A stretch of DNA of 64,000 nucleotides, from contig JAJYYR010000002.1 of the NCBI GenBank assembly GCA_021800805.1, positions 215,138 through 279,137 of the forward strand, in the 5' to 3' direction. Below are positions 1 to 7,831 of this stretch, one piece after another. The position numbers and the translations under genes are program-made. The notes under the pieces were generated by a model. That model saw only the letters and a program-made list of their open reading frames with translations, was not told the origin of the DNA and made no database searches. Each line of letters begins with the position of its first letter. Position 1 is the first letter of the stretch. Source of the stretch: a bacterium (lineage in GTDB: Bacteria > SZUA-79 > Acidulodesulfobacterales > Acidulodesulfobacteraceae).

Positions 1-279
1 TCCTACATCATGAGTGCCTATAATTTCGCCCGATTGACTTAATTCCGTAACATCGTGGCTACCTGCATTCGCCACCCAGACATCGCCGGATGAACCTATC
101 GCTATGGCAGAGGGATGACTTCCTACACTAAATGTCTGTGAAATGATAGGCGAATGGCCGTCATCCCCTTCGCTTGCCCCTTCGCAACCTGATAATGCAA
201 GAGTGCCGGCAAATAAAAACATCGCTAAAAGAAACAAAGAAAAACCGAAGCGGTTAAAACGCTTAAAAACCTTTTTCAT
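1..279 (-). CDS. Lipoprotein with beta-propeller (NHL/YVTN-like) repeat, 3' end outside window
   Basis: Reading the minus strand from an ATG at 279 gives 93 codons with no stop before the window edge. A GGAGG ribosome site precedes it (around 288-292). The N-terminus is a lipoprotein signal: positive residues, a hydrophobic stretch, then the lipobox LALSGC with the lipidated cysteine at residue 32. After a short acidic linker come repeats of the type VGSHPSAIAIGSSGDVWVAN, typical of YVTN/NHL or virginiamycin-B-lyase-like propeller blades. It is probably an exported, membrane-anchored binding or scaffold protein. Substrate unknown. The C-terminal majority is not visible. Confidence 0.75.
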   Translation of the reverse strand, partial: MKKVFKRFNRFGFSLFLLAMFLFAGTLALSGCEGASEGDDGHSPIISQTFSVGSHPSAIAIGSSGDVWVANAGSHDVTELSQSGEIIGTHDVG

Positions 280-319
280 CTTTACACCTCCAAGAGCTTA
301 AAAGTTTAAGTTAATTTGG

Positions 320-364
320 TATATTAATAAAGGTTAAATAATTTATTTAACCTTTATTAATATA
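320..364. repeat. Perfect 22-bp palindrome at the start of the lipoprotein transcript
   Basis: Arms 320-341 and 343-364 are exact reverse complements around a single base (342). The core reads AAAGGTTAAATAA and its complement. It lies 41-85 bases upstream of the lipoprotein start and overlaps the predicted transcription start. It could be an operator for a dimeric repressor or a 5' leader hairpin. It lacks a following T-run on the minus strand, so a terminator is less likely. Confidence 0.7.
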
Positions 365-367
365 ATT

Positions 368-395
368 ATAATACCCCACTTTTTAGAAAAATCAA
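368..395 (-). promoter_or_regulatory. Candidate sigma-70 promoter for the lipoprotein gene
   Basis: On the minus strand TTGATT (395-390) is followed after 16 bases by TATTAT (373-368). An overlapping TATAAT (370-365) is 19 bases away. The predicted start of transcription falls at the edge of the 22-bp palindrome. Confidence 0.45.
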
Positions 396-475
396 GAAAA
401 AGTCAAGAAAAAAATATTTCTTGTCAACCCAAAATAGAAATGTCACCTTTGCTTAAAATTAATTTATCGTCCTTA

Positions 476-555
476 CGGCGGATGAAAACCGGAAGCAATA
501 CTCTTTGAAGCGAAGCGAAAAAGGGTTTGCGTAGGGTTTTAATTTTCGTCCGCCG
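476..555. repeat. Imperfect inverted repeat inside the recombinase scar
   Basis: CGGCGGATGAAAA (476-488) matches the complement of TTTTCGTCCGCCG (543-555) at 12 of 13 positions. It sits where the 3' end of the broken recombinase gene decays into non-coding sequence. The stretch 396-475 otherwise holds nothing recognisable. It contains two TGTCA words (422-426, 441-445) that might be a leftover insertion-sequence end, which I cannot confirm. Confidence 0.35.
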
Positions 556-559
556 TCTT

Positions 560-1157
560 AAGTTTAGATTGAAAATACCTCTTAAAAGCTCTTTTAGGGG
601 CTTGCTTATAGGAATATACCTATCAAACTTGTTTTAGTTCCTTTTATCGCTATTACGTCGTTCTGCAAATCCACGTCGTCCCATTTAAGATTTAACGCCT
701 CGCCTTTCCGGCAGCCGGTATAAATCAGGAAAGTAATTAAATCCCGAGTAAGTTTGTTCATGGCGCCGGCGATAAGTTTTTCGATGTCGACGTTGGATAA
801 CGTTTTAATACGGGAAAGTTCATTAAGTTTCTTAATGCCGGCGCAAGGGTTTTTATCGAGATAGTTTTTTCAATGCAGAAATTAAAGAAATTATGCAAGG
901 TAGTCGTTTCTAAATTTACTAACCTGAAATTAATTTCGCCGTCCTTTTTGCCGCTGTTTTTTTGCATAGCCAAAACTTCTAATTTTCGCTGGAGCTGATA
1001 GTTTTTTATATCGGAAACGGTAATACTTTTTAACGCTTTACTACTAAAAGCCCTTAAAAAATGTTTACTTGCTATTAATTTTCGTCTAACCGTTTCCTTT
1101 TCATTATTTATGATTGGTAGTGGTTTTTGTAGTAAAAATTCATCGGTTTTTATTAAA
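560..1157 (-). pseudogene. Tyrosine recombinase (phage/island integrase) remnant, two frameshifts
   Basis: Read on the minus strand in three successive frames, this is the N-terminal SAM-like domain and the beginning of the catalytic domain of an XerC/phage-type integrase. The recognisable core is TGCRKGEALNLKWDDVD, which carries the first catalytic arginine. One shift lies in a six-base homopolymer at 865-870; a seventh base would restore the frame from CIEK to NYLDKNPCAGIKKL. A second lies near 633, after which NKFDRYIPISKPLKELLR continues. The downstream His/Arg/Tyr catalytic boxes cannot be found, so the enzyme is dead. It is adjacent to the 3' side of tRNA-Phe, a classic attachment site. 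Recognition is good; the exact ends are approximate. Confidence 0.75.
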
Positions 1158-1228
1158 ATTTAACAAATCTGTCAAGTTTATTTTTTAGGATTAATCGGCT
1201 GGAAATGCTTATTAACTGAGGTTAAAGG

Positions 1229-1304
<76 letters not shown>

Positions 1305-1425
1305 GCAAAATGAGGGGCGCAAATAAATTAGAAATTTAATTAAGAGTATTTATATTACCATAAAAATTTCAGCAATACAAATATTTTTTTTAAACAATTA
1401 TCGTTGAAATCTCATTATTTATTCC

Positions 1426-1818
1426 CTATTTTAAAAATATCCCTTTAAACGGATTTGCATAAAACAGGATAAAAGTTATCAACAGGGCATAAAGGGCTAA
1501 TGATTCCATAATAGCCATACCGGTTATCATCCAGACGATTAACTTTTTTTCCATACCGGGATTCCTTCCCATAGATTCTAACGCTCCCCTGACGGCGTTA
1601 CCCATGCCGATCCCTGCTCCGATAACTCCCAAGCCGATTGCAAGTCCTCCTCCAAGCGCCGATAAACCGAAAAAGAGACTTTTAGAGAACAATGCGGAAT
1701 TGTTTGCGATATGATGATGCACCGGCGCGGAAACGTTTGCCGCTTTTGCCGCAAAAGCTTTAGCACTGAAAATCGACGCCGATAAGAATGCGAATATCGA
1801 GATTAAATACTTAATCAT
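1426..1818 (-). CDS. atpE: ATP synthase F0 subunit c
   Basis: Rotor-ring proteolipid that carries protons through F0. At 130 residues it is longer than the usual 70-90. The extra N-terminus (about 1-40) looks like a signal peptide or additional membrane segment ending near AKAFAAKA. The two-helix hairpin follows, with a glycine-rich helix GLGVIGAGIGMG (63-73), polar loop RNP, and ion-binding glutamate E105 in MAIMESLALY. The glutamine that marks sodium-binding rings is Met72 here, so proton coupling is inferred. An upstream GGAGG supports the start. It is the last gene of an F0 operon (AtpZ, AtpI, AtpB, AtpE); no F1 genes are in this window. Confidence 0.95.
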   Translation of the reverse strand: MIKYLISIFAFLSASIFSAKAFAAKAANVSAPVHHHIANNSALFSKSLFFGLSALGGGLAIGLGVIGAGIGMGNAVRGALESMGRNPGMEKKLIVWMITGMAIMESLALYALLITFILFYANPFKGIFLK

Positions 1819-1849
1819 TTAATACCCTCCGGTATAATTTTAATTAATT

Positions 1850-2506
1850 TTAATGTTCTTCTTCTAAGGAAAGCGCAATATAAATAATTGCAAGCAGATA
1901 AAAAACAAACGCCTGCATCAAATCGGTAAAAACCTGCATATACATCATAATTGCGGGAATTACCCACGGAAGCAGAAATAATAAAACGGTCACCATAAAC
2001 TCTTCCGCAAAAATATTTGCGAACAAACGCAGGGCATGCGAAAAAGGACGGGATAATGCGGACATCACTTCTATTATAATCATTATCGGCGCTATTATTA
2101 TAAGCGGACCGAGAAATTTTTTTATATATTTTGCCCCGTGTTTCCTGATTCCGACGGCATGTGAAAGAAAAAATACTATAAGGGCTAAGGTAGCCGTCGT
2201 GTCTATGGTAGCAGTAGGCGAAGTAAAGCCCGGGATACTGCCGATTAAGTTAGAGAAGAGGATAAAGACGGCAAACGATGCTATTAAAGGCAGATATATG
2301 CCGCCTTCTTCGCCGATAATTTCTTTTAAGAAATATTCGGTCATTATATATATAAGTTCAAAAAAGCTCTGCGCGCCGGTAGGGACGACCCTTAAATTTC
2401 TGCCTATAATGAAAGCCGCCGATAATATAAGGCCCATTACAAGAATAGTCATCGTCCAGTAAACGGGTACGCCGGGAATGTTTATCAGGATAGGGGCTTT
2501 TAACAT
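1850..2506 (-). CDS. atpB: ATP synthase F0 subunit a
   Basis: Stator subunit that forms the two proton half-channels against the c-ring. It has 218 residues with about five to six membrane segments. The essential arginine is R160 in SHALRLFANIFAEE, equivalent to Arg210 of E. coli; the following acidic residues belong to the same helix. The length is near the short end of the family. The start ATG follows closely on the atpI stop. Its neighbours atpE downstream and atpI/atpZ upstream make an F0-only transcription unit, an arrangement known in several deltaproteobacteria where F1 genes are elsewhere. The b subunits and F1 subunits must be encoded outside this window. Confidence 0.95.
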   Translation of the reverse strand: MLKAPILINIPGVPVYWTMTILVMGLILSAAFIIGRNLRVVPTGAQSFFELIYIMTEYFLKEIIGEEGGIYLPLIASFAVFILFSNLIGSIPGFTSPTATIDTTATLALIVFFLSHAVGIRKHGAKYIKKFLGPLIIIAPIMIIIEVMSALSRPFSHALRLFANIFAEEFMVTVLLFLLPWVIPAIMMYMQVFTDLMQAFVFYLLAIIYIALSLEEEH

Positions 2507-2521
2507 AATTTTCTAAATCAT

Positions 2522-2944
2522 TTAATTAATATGCCGCCGGTTAAACGGAAAAAATATCCACAATATTGATATGGAAACCGGGGTTATCGTAATCCCTGCC
2601 GCTACTAAAATAAAATTAAACTTAATTAATTTATAGGATATTATAAAAAAAAATAGGATGATGAGCAAGTCCTTTATTGCCGTCAGATTAAATTTTATTA
2701 TGTTTATTTTTTTAATATTTCTGAATAAATATAAAGAAGTGTCCGCAAACAAAAAATAAGAAACGGCAAAGCCTATAAATAAACTGATTAAATTATCGGC
2801 ATGATTATAAAATAATATTATTGCCGCGTCGGAAATTAATATTAAAATCAAACCTGCGGTAAACACGCGCAAAATTATACTAAATTTTAACGATTCATTA
2901 AAGTTTAGTATTAAGCTCTCTTTTAACCGCTTTATATATTTCAT
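2522..2944 (-). CDS. atpI: ATP synthase subunit I-like membrane protein
   Basis: A 140-residue, strongly hydrophobic protein with about four predicted membrane helices and lysine-rich ends, placed between atpZ and atpB. Position and topology fit the AtpI / ATP synthase I chain family, whose members assist c-ring assembly or Mg2+ supply. I chose the ATG at 2944, which has AGGA six bases upstream. A TTG at 2959 in the same frame would add five residues. It overlaps the 3' end of atpZ by 47 bases, implying translational coupling. Sequence similarity is weak, so the assignment rests mainly on context. Confidence 0.65.
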   Translation of the reverse strand: MKYIKRLKESLILNFNESLKFSIILRVFTAGLILILISDAAIILFYNHADNLISLFIGFAVSYFLFADTSLYLFRNIKKINIIKFNLTAIKDLLIILFFFIISYKLIKFNFILVAAGITITPVSISILWIFFPFNRRHIN

Positions 2945-3113
2945 AAATTCCTGCCGCAAAACCTAAAATAAAAAAAATTATAAGAAAAAGATATTTAAAG
3001 CCGAAATATTTATCGATTTCGATTCCTATAAAAATTCCGATCAGGACGGATATTATTAAATTTAATCCTAATGAACTCATTCTTGTAATCTGTTTAATAA
3101 ATTCTTTATCCAT
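2898..3113 (-). CDS. atpZ: AtpZ/AtpI-type F0F1-associated small membrane protein
   Basis: A 71-residue protein with two membrane helices separated by a short turn. The helix-turn pattern GIFIGIEIDKYFG and GFAAGIYEIYKAVK is characteristic of the AtpZ (F0F1-ATPase gene 1) family found in front of ATP synthase operons. The ATG at 3113 is preceded by GGAG nine bases upstream. An in-frame TTG at 3134 has no such site. It is the first gene of the F0 operon and overlaps atpI. Its presence together with a separate AtpI-like protein is notable. Confidence 0.75.
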   Translation of the reverse strand: MDKEFIKQITRMSSLGLNLIISVLIGIFIGIEIDKYFGFKYLFLIIFFILGFAAGIYEIYKAVKRELNTKL

Positions 3114-3133
3114 TCTTTTGCTCCAAACAAACA

Positions 3134-3203
3134 AAAGGCATTTACCGCTATATAATTATATCTTATTTATAAAATAAAATATAATGAAACGGTAAATGCC
3201 TTT
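3134..3203 (-). terminator. Long-loop inverted repeat between the bc operon and the F0 operon
   Basis: AAAGGCATTTACCG (3134-3147) and CGGTAAATGCCTTT (3190-3203) are perfect 14-bp arms around a 42-base AT-rich loop. On the minus strand the second arm is followed by TTTTGTTTGTTTGG, a T-rich tail as in an intrinsic terminator. The tail runs into the atpZ ribosome site, so it may act as an attenuator between the two bioenergetic units. Confidence 0.5.
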
Positions 3204-3240
3204 AAAATAAACTCGTGCCTTTGTTTATATTCCCGTCAAA

Positions 3241-4752
3241 TTATTTCTTAACGGTCTTCTTTTCCGTTTTTTTCGATGGGGTTCCCCACGGTAAAGACGC
3301 CGGCGGAGTCCATTTTTTATGTTCTTTTGCAAGTTTCTGATTATAGGCGATAATGTTTAAAGAATTCAAATAATCGACTATCTGTTTTCCTTCCGCATTT
3401 GTTATCGGACAGCCGTTAACGTCTTTCATTACGTGAAGGACTACGTTTTTCCAATCGCCGTAAGATTTTCCGTTGTATCTTTCGACCCTGTTTAACGTAT
3501 GACAGATAACGCACTTATCGTGCAACAGGCTGAACCCTTTCTTTACCGGCCATGGATAAACAACCGGCGGAACATAATTCGTTCCGTTTAAATTCATAGT
3601 TTGGTATATAATTCTGTCGTTTCCTCTTGCCGCATTTTTCATATAACCCATAACCGGCACGTTAACCGCAACGCAAAGTCCGCTCAATATTAAAAATATT
3701 TGCGGAAATTTTGAAATATTTCCAAATTTAAAATTAGGCGTAAGGTCTTTAAGATAATAGCCGAGAACTAAAAACCCCGTTAAAAAAAGTCCCGCAAGGG
3801 ATAAATATTTAACGGGCTGCATATTACCGAGAATGCCCATAGTCGTAGGAAGCATTCCGAACCCTAAAGAAACGAGACCGACTATTATAAAGAATATTAT
3901 AAGCCCGACGGAAACCGTGGGTTTTGTTTTATCCCTGCCGTTTATCAGCTTCCACAGCATATATATAAATTCGAGTATAAGCGCAGCTCCGGTTGTCCCT
4001 AAAAATACGTACATAATCCACTGATACTTTCCGAGCATAATTCTGTTAAATCCCGAACTGGCGGTAGCTCTGAAATGCTTAAACCAACCGAAGTAAATTA
4101 TGGGATACATTACTAAAAACATAACGGTTATAATACTCGCAAACGATCCGAGCCAGTCGTAAAATTCTTTGTCGGCTTGTTTAGACGCAAGGATATACCT
4201 GATGCCTGCCCATACGGCGAGCAAACCCCCGGCAAGAGCAAAAATCTGTATGTTTTTCTCGATGATTAATAATAAAACCATCGGGGTTCTTATAGCGGTA
4301 TCGGGCGACGGTCCTATGGTATAGCTTTCCGAAATAGTATAAAAAATATCGGAGGTAAAACCTGCCAGAAATGCGATTATACCGACAAAAACATTCCATC
4401 CCTGATGTTTGCCCTGACCTTTTCTGTCAAAACCTGCATAATATAACGCTCCAAGAACAAGAAACAACAGAAGAAATTCCATAGAATAGCCGATAACGCC
4501 GGGCTGCAGTTTATTCATTAGTATCCAAAAATTCGGAATTCCGTTTTTAAGAACGCTTAAGAAATAAAAATATACTATGGTTTGAACCGTGCCTATCACT
4601 AAAGCGCACATTATAAGCGGCTTGGCAAGCCTGAAATATCTGTCTTCTTTTTTAAATATCCCGATATACTGGGAGATAAAGGCAATCGCCATAAAGCCGA
4701 GCGCAAGCCTGTTTATAAATAGATTTACTATATCTATGACACCTAAATTCAT
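3241..4752 (-). CDS. Polytopic membrane protein with C-terminal mono-haem cytochrome c domain
   Basis: The third gene of a Rieske-cytochrome b operon. It has 503 residues: about ten to twelve hydrophobic segments in the first 380, then a periplasmic cytochrome c domain with haem site CVICH (414-418) and probable axial Met442 in a WKNVVLHVMKD context. The tail is Pro/Lys-rich (PPASLPW, KKTEKKTVKK). It most likely replaces cytochrome c1 as electron exit of the bc-type complex. I looked for the GRQPW-type motif of cytochrome bd subunit I and did not find it. The membrane part is not assigned to a family. Its start follows the cytochrome b stop after about 20 bases. Confidence 0.75.
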   Translation of the reverse strand: MNLGVIDIVNLFINRLALGFMAIAFISQYIGIFKKEDRYFRLAKPLIMCALVIGTVQTIVYFYFLSVLKNGIPNFWILMNKLQPGVIGYSMEFLLLFLVLGALYYAGFDRKGQGKHQGWNVFVGIIAFLAGFTSDIFYTISESYTIGPSPDTAIRTPMVLLLIIEKNIQIFALAGGLLAVWAGIRYILASKQADKEFYDWLGSFASIITVMFLVMYPIIYFGWFKHFRATASSGFNRIMLGKYQWIMYVFLGTTGAALILEFIYMLWKLINGRDKTKPTVSVGLIIFFIIVGLVSLGFGMLPTTMGILGNMQPVKYLSLAGLFLTGFLVLGYYLKDLTPNFKFGNISKFPQIFLILSGLCVAVNVPVMGYMKNAARGNDRIIYQTMNLNGTNYVPPVVYPWPVKKGFSLLHDKCVICHTLNRVERYNGKSYGDWKNVVLHVMKDVNGCPITNAEGKQIVDYLNSLNIIAYNQKLAKEHKKWTPPASLPWGTPSKKTEKKTVKK

Positions 4753-4774
4753 CGTATTTACTCCTCTTTTGATT

Positions 4775-5881
4775 TTATACGGTAGCAGGCGCTTTTGGTT
4801 CGCCGCCGATTAATGTTAAATAAACTAACAAAAGGAGAAACAAAATCCCCAGCACCGTCGCCGCAGGTCTTTTAAACGGACTTCTCTCGTGTCCCCTGTC
4901 TATAAAAGGCAGTGCGAACAGTATCGCAAATCCTATCGTAGGAACAAGGAAAGTAGAAAATATGATAAGCCCGTGACCCGGAAAATATTTAAGCAATTCC
5001 TCGTTCGCAAGGAAATACCAGTCGGCTTCCGGAGCAAAATTAAGCGCAAGGGGTCTGTACATCGGGCCTATTTCCGCTCCGTAAACTACCGCAAGCAAAT
5101 AAACTACGGCAAATACGCACAAAGCTACTATCATATCTTTAAATAATTGGTCAGGAAAAAAAGGAACGGTAGCATCGGGATGTTTCCATTTGTTTATGTC
5201 GTCGGCGGCAAGTTTACTGTTTTTATATTCTAAAGGTAAGCCTTGCTCTCCTGTTTTCCTAATTAAGAAGATGTGTATGGGTATGAACATAATAACTACA
5301 ATCGGTAAAAGCCATACGTGAACGGCAAATATATGCTGCATCGTTAAAACCGACGTTTCGGTTCCGCCTCTGACGATAATCCTTAAAAAACCGCCGATAA
5401 CGGGAGTATGCGCCGCAACGTTAGTAAGAACGTTAATCGTCCACCACGAGTTTTCGTTGCCGATAAGCATATATCCGGTTAATCCTAGAACGACGACGAC
5501 GGAAAACAAAACCATACCGACAACCCATTGAAGTTCTCTCGGTTTTTTATACGAACCCGAAAAATACACTCTGGACATATGGACGAGAAGTATAAATATC
5601 ATCGTAAATGCGCCCCACAGATGAATGCCGAGAAGAATATTACCTAGAAGAACGTGGTGCTTTATGTAATACGTCGCATTTCTTGCCATAGGGAAATAAG
5701 GAACGTAATAAAATAATAAAAATATCCCCGTTACTACTTGTATTATAAAAAGAAAAGCGAGCAGACTTCCGAAAGTATATGCCCATCCGCCCCTTGCCGG
5801 AATTCTTTCGCCGTTAAACTCATTTATTAATTCGGTGAGCTCTATTCTTTCGTCAAACCAATTTTGAATTTTTTTAAACAT
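4775..5881 (-). CDS. Cytochrome b of a bc1/b6f-type quinol oxidoreductase
   Basis: A 368-residue membrane protein carrying both haems b and the quinol sites. Haem ligands are H87/H101 (13 residues between) and H188/H203 (14 residues between); the latter spacing is the b6-type rather than mitochondrial. The quinol-oxidation loop reads EADWY (285-289) in place of PEWY. About eight membrane segments are present, so the N-terminal cytochrome b6 part and the subunit-IV-like C-terminal part are fused. Its ATG overlaps the Rieske stop (TGATG), so the two are translationally coupled. It passes electrons to the Rieske centre and then to the neighbouring cytochrome c protein. Confidence 0.93.
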   Translation of the reverse strand: MFKKIQNWFDERIELTELINEFNGERIPARGGWAYTFGSLLAFLFIIQVVTGIFLLFYYVPYFPMARNATYYIKHHVLLGNILLGIHLWGAFTMIFILLVHMSRVYFSGSYKKPRELQWVVGMVLFSVVVVLGLTGYMLIGNENSWWTINVLTNVAAHTPVIGGFLRIIVRGGTETSVLTMQHIFAVHVWLLPIVVIMFIPIHIFLIRKTGEQGLPLEYKNSKLAADDINKWKHPDATVPFFPDQLFKDMIVALCVFAVVYLLAVVYGAEIGPMYRPLALNFAPEADWYFLANEELLKYFPGHGLIIFSTFLVPTIGFAILFALPFIDRGHERSPFKRPAATVLGILFLLLLVYLTLIGGEPKAPATV

Positions 5882-6402
5882 CAGACCCCCCTTTCTTTTG
5901 GATTATCTAAAAACTTATTTTGGATTAATACCGTGCCGTTTTCTATTTTATGAACCCAAACAAATAAAGGTCTTGGCGGGGGCCCTCCTACGACTTTGCC
6001 GAGAACGTTAAACATACCGCCGTGGCAGGGACACATAAATTTTTGTCTTGCAGGCATCCAGTGCAAAGGACATCCTAAGTGAGTACATTGATTAGAAAAG
6101 AAATAAAGTTTGCCGGTTATATCCTTAACGACTATAACCTGCCTTGGAAGCGTGTTTACCGTCCAGCCCTCTTTAACCCTGAAATAGACCGGGACAAACT
6201 TAGGAACCAACGGTTCGATACTTTCTAAGTCGCTGACCTTCCCCAGCTCCGACCACACGATGTCTCTTTTCTTGAACAACGGACTTAAAACCTCTCCTAA
6301 AATCGGAATTGCAAGCGCGACCCCGACCACGGCGGAAATTAAGCCGATTACAACCATCATAAAGGTTCGCCTTGACGGCGACTCTTCTGAACTTTTAGTC
6401 AT
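5881..6402 (-). CDS. Rieske [2Fe-2S] protein of the bc-type complex
   Basis: A 173-residue protein with an N-terminal twin-arginine segment SRRTFMMVVIG followed by a single hydrophobic anchor (about 14-40), as in Tat-exported Rieske proteins. Cluster box 1 is CTHLGC (C106, H108) and box 2 is CPCHGG (C124, H127). The bridging cysteines C111 and C126 are both present, and the GPPPRPL loop follows. It is the first gene of the operon, with a strong GGGGGG-containing ribosome site. It accepts electrons from quinol bound in cytochrome b. Confidence 0.95.
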   Translation of the reverse strand: MTKSSEESPSRRTFMMVVIGLISAVVGVALAIPILGEVLSPLFKKRDIVWSELGKVSDLESIEPLVPKFVPVYFRVKEGWTVNTLPRQVIVVKDITGKLYFFSNQCTHLGCPLHWMPARQKFMCPCHGGMFNVLGKVVGGPPPRPLFVWVHKIENGTVLIQNKFLDNPKERGV

Positions 6403-6472
6403 TTTACCCCCCTTTAGTTAAAACTTATAGCTTTTTTGTATGTATTAGTAAAATTTTAAAGCATTAAATATA

Positions 6473-6500
6473 ACTTTTTATCACTATGCCGATAAAAAGT
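6473..6500. repeat. AT-rich inverted repeat upstream of the Rieske operon
   Basis: ACTTTTTATC (6473-6482) and GATAAAAAGT (6491-6500) are perfect 10-bp arms with an 8-base loop. It lies between the 3' end of treT and the bc operon start. No T-run follows on the minus strand, so a hairpin or operator role is uncertain. Confidence 0.4.
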
Positions 6501-6535
6501 CAATATATTTTTTAACCTTTAATTTTCAAGGAGGC

Positions 6536-7774
6536 TCACGGCAAAAAAATCGTATCGTCTTTTTTGCCGGTGTCAGCTTTAATAAAAAGCAAAATATAGT
6601 CCCTTAAGTGCCTCGTAATCAAAAAATTGTGTTTTACATGTTCGTGTCCGTTTTTCCCCAACTGTTCGGCATATTTTGGATTTTGCAGCAGCTGTTTCAC
6701 GTACAATGCCGTTCCTTCTATCGTCCTCGATAAAAGCCCCGAATATTTGTGCGTTATCTGAAGGGGTATTCCTCCGACGGCGGAGGCAACCACGGGTTTA
6801 TATTTCCATAAGCCTTCGGAAACCGTAAGCCCGAAACCCTCCCTTATCGACTTCTGAATAATAACGGTAGATGCCCTCTGTATGGCGTTAATCTCGATGT
6901 TGCTGGTGGGCGGAAGGTTTATAACGAATATATCCCGGTCGCCTGCGGCTTTTTCAAGGACTTCGTTATAAACCTCTATGCCTTCGGGGTCGTCGGTTGC
7001 GCCGCCCCCTGCAAGGATAAGCTGGCAATCCACGTATTTTTTAACGAGCCTGTAAACGTCGATAACCCCAAGCGGGTCTTTCAATCTGTCAAATCTTGAA
7101 ACCTGAGTAATTATATTTCTTTCGGGGTTTATCTTAAATCTTTCTAAAACCTCTGCAATTTTTTCTCCCGGCAATTCTTTATTTTTATCCGAAAGCGGGT
7201 CTATGGACGGTGAAATTAAAACCTGCGGTATTTTTAATTTTTTAGAAAAAAGAGGCGATGAAAAAACCGAATAATCGTACTGCTCTATATACTTTTTTAA
7301 AAAATTAAAAGTATTTAAATCTGCCGAGCTTAAATCTATATGGCATCTCCAGATAAACTTTTTATCCTTATGAGACGATCTTTTTTTAATTTTAACTAAC
7401 CCTACAGGCTGCGGGTCATGGATAAAAATAATGTCTCCGTAAAGGTTCATCTCTGCTATGTTGGCATCGGTAACGTCTATGAAATGTTTAAATTCTTCTT
7501 CGGATATATTTTGCACGACGCCGTGAAGCGAGTTGTGAATTTTTTTAGTTACCTCGAAAAATTTTTCTCCCCCCTTTATAAAATCCCATCTTGCGTCCAC
7601 CCCAAGCTCTTTTAAAAGCGGAATCATTCTATTAAGTATTTCCGCTACCCCGCCGCCCACCGGAGTAGAATTAATATTTTGAATTACCCTGCCTTTAAGG
7701 TAAGACGCTAATTTTTGTATTTCAAAGACATTTTCTATTCCTATTATATCCGAATATTCGCTTATAGAGGTCAT
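6536..7774 (-). CDS. treT: Trehalose synthase TreT (GT4 glycosyltransferase)
   Basis: It joins an NDP-glucose to free glucose to make trehalose directly, without a phosphate intermediate. The 412 residues match the family length. The N-terminal Rossmann domain has the diagnostic VGGGVAEILNRMIPLLKELG. The C-terminal domain carries the GT4 nucleotide-sugar loop EGFGLTVSEG (E-x7-E) and the following VVASAVGGIPLQI. It is the last gene of a minus-strand cluster with otsB, otsA, mscS and a DUF5752-like gene, so the cell has two separate trehalose routes side by side. No obvious ribosome site precedes the ATG. Confidence 0.9.
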   Translation of the reverse strand: MTSISEYSDIIGIENVFEIQKLASYLKGRVIQNINSTPVGGGVAEILNRMIPLLKELGVDARWDFIKGGEKFFEVTKKIHNSLHGVVQNISEEEFKHFIDVTDANIAEMNLYGDIIFIHDPQPVGLVKIKKRSSHKDKKFIWRCHIDLSSADLNTFNFLKKYIEQYDYSVFSSPLFSKKLKIPQVLISPSIDPLSDKNKELPGEKIAEVLERFKINPERNIITQVSRFDRLKDPLGVIDVYRLVKKYVDCQLILAGGGATDDPEGIEVYNEVLEKAAGDRDIFVINLPPTSNIEINAIQRASTVIIQKSIREGFGLTVSEGLWKYKPVVASAVGGIPLQITHKYSGLLSRTIEGTALYVKQLLQNPKYAEQLGKNGHEHVKHNFLITRHLRDYILLFIKADTGKKDDTIFLP

Positions 7775-7831
7775 TTTACTATATTTATAATGTTTACAAA
7801 AATTTATTAATTAAAATCATTTGAAAGTTAT

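Noticed and set aside
1426..1818. Sodium-type ATP synthase c ring
   Set aside because: The motif ES in MAIMESLALY looked suggestive, but the glutamine of the sodium site is methionine (residue 72).
3241..4752. Cytochrome bd oxidase subunit I
   Set aside because: The helices and operon suggested it briefly, but the GRQPW-type motif and Q-loop of CydA are not seen. The haem is of c type and the neighbours are Rieske and cytochrome b.
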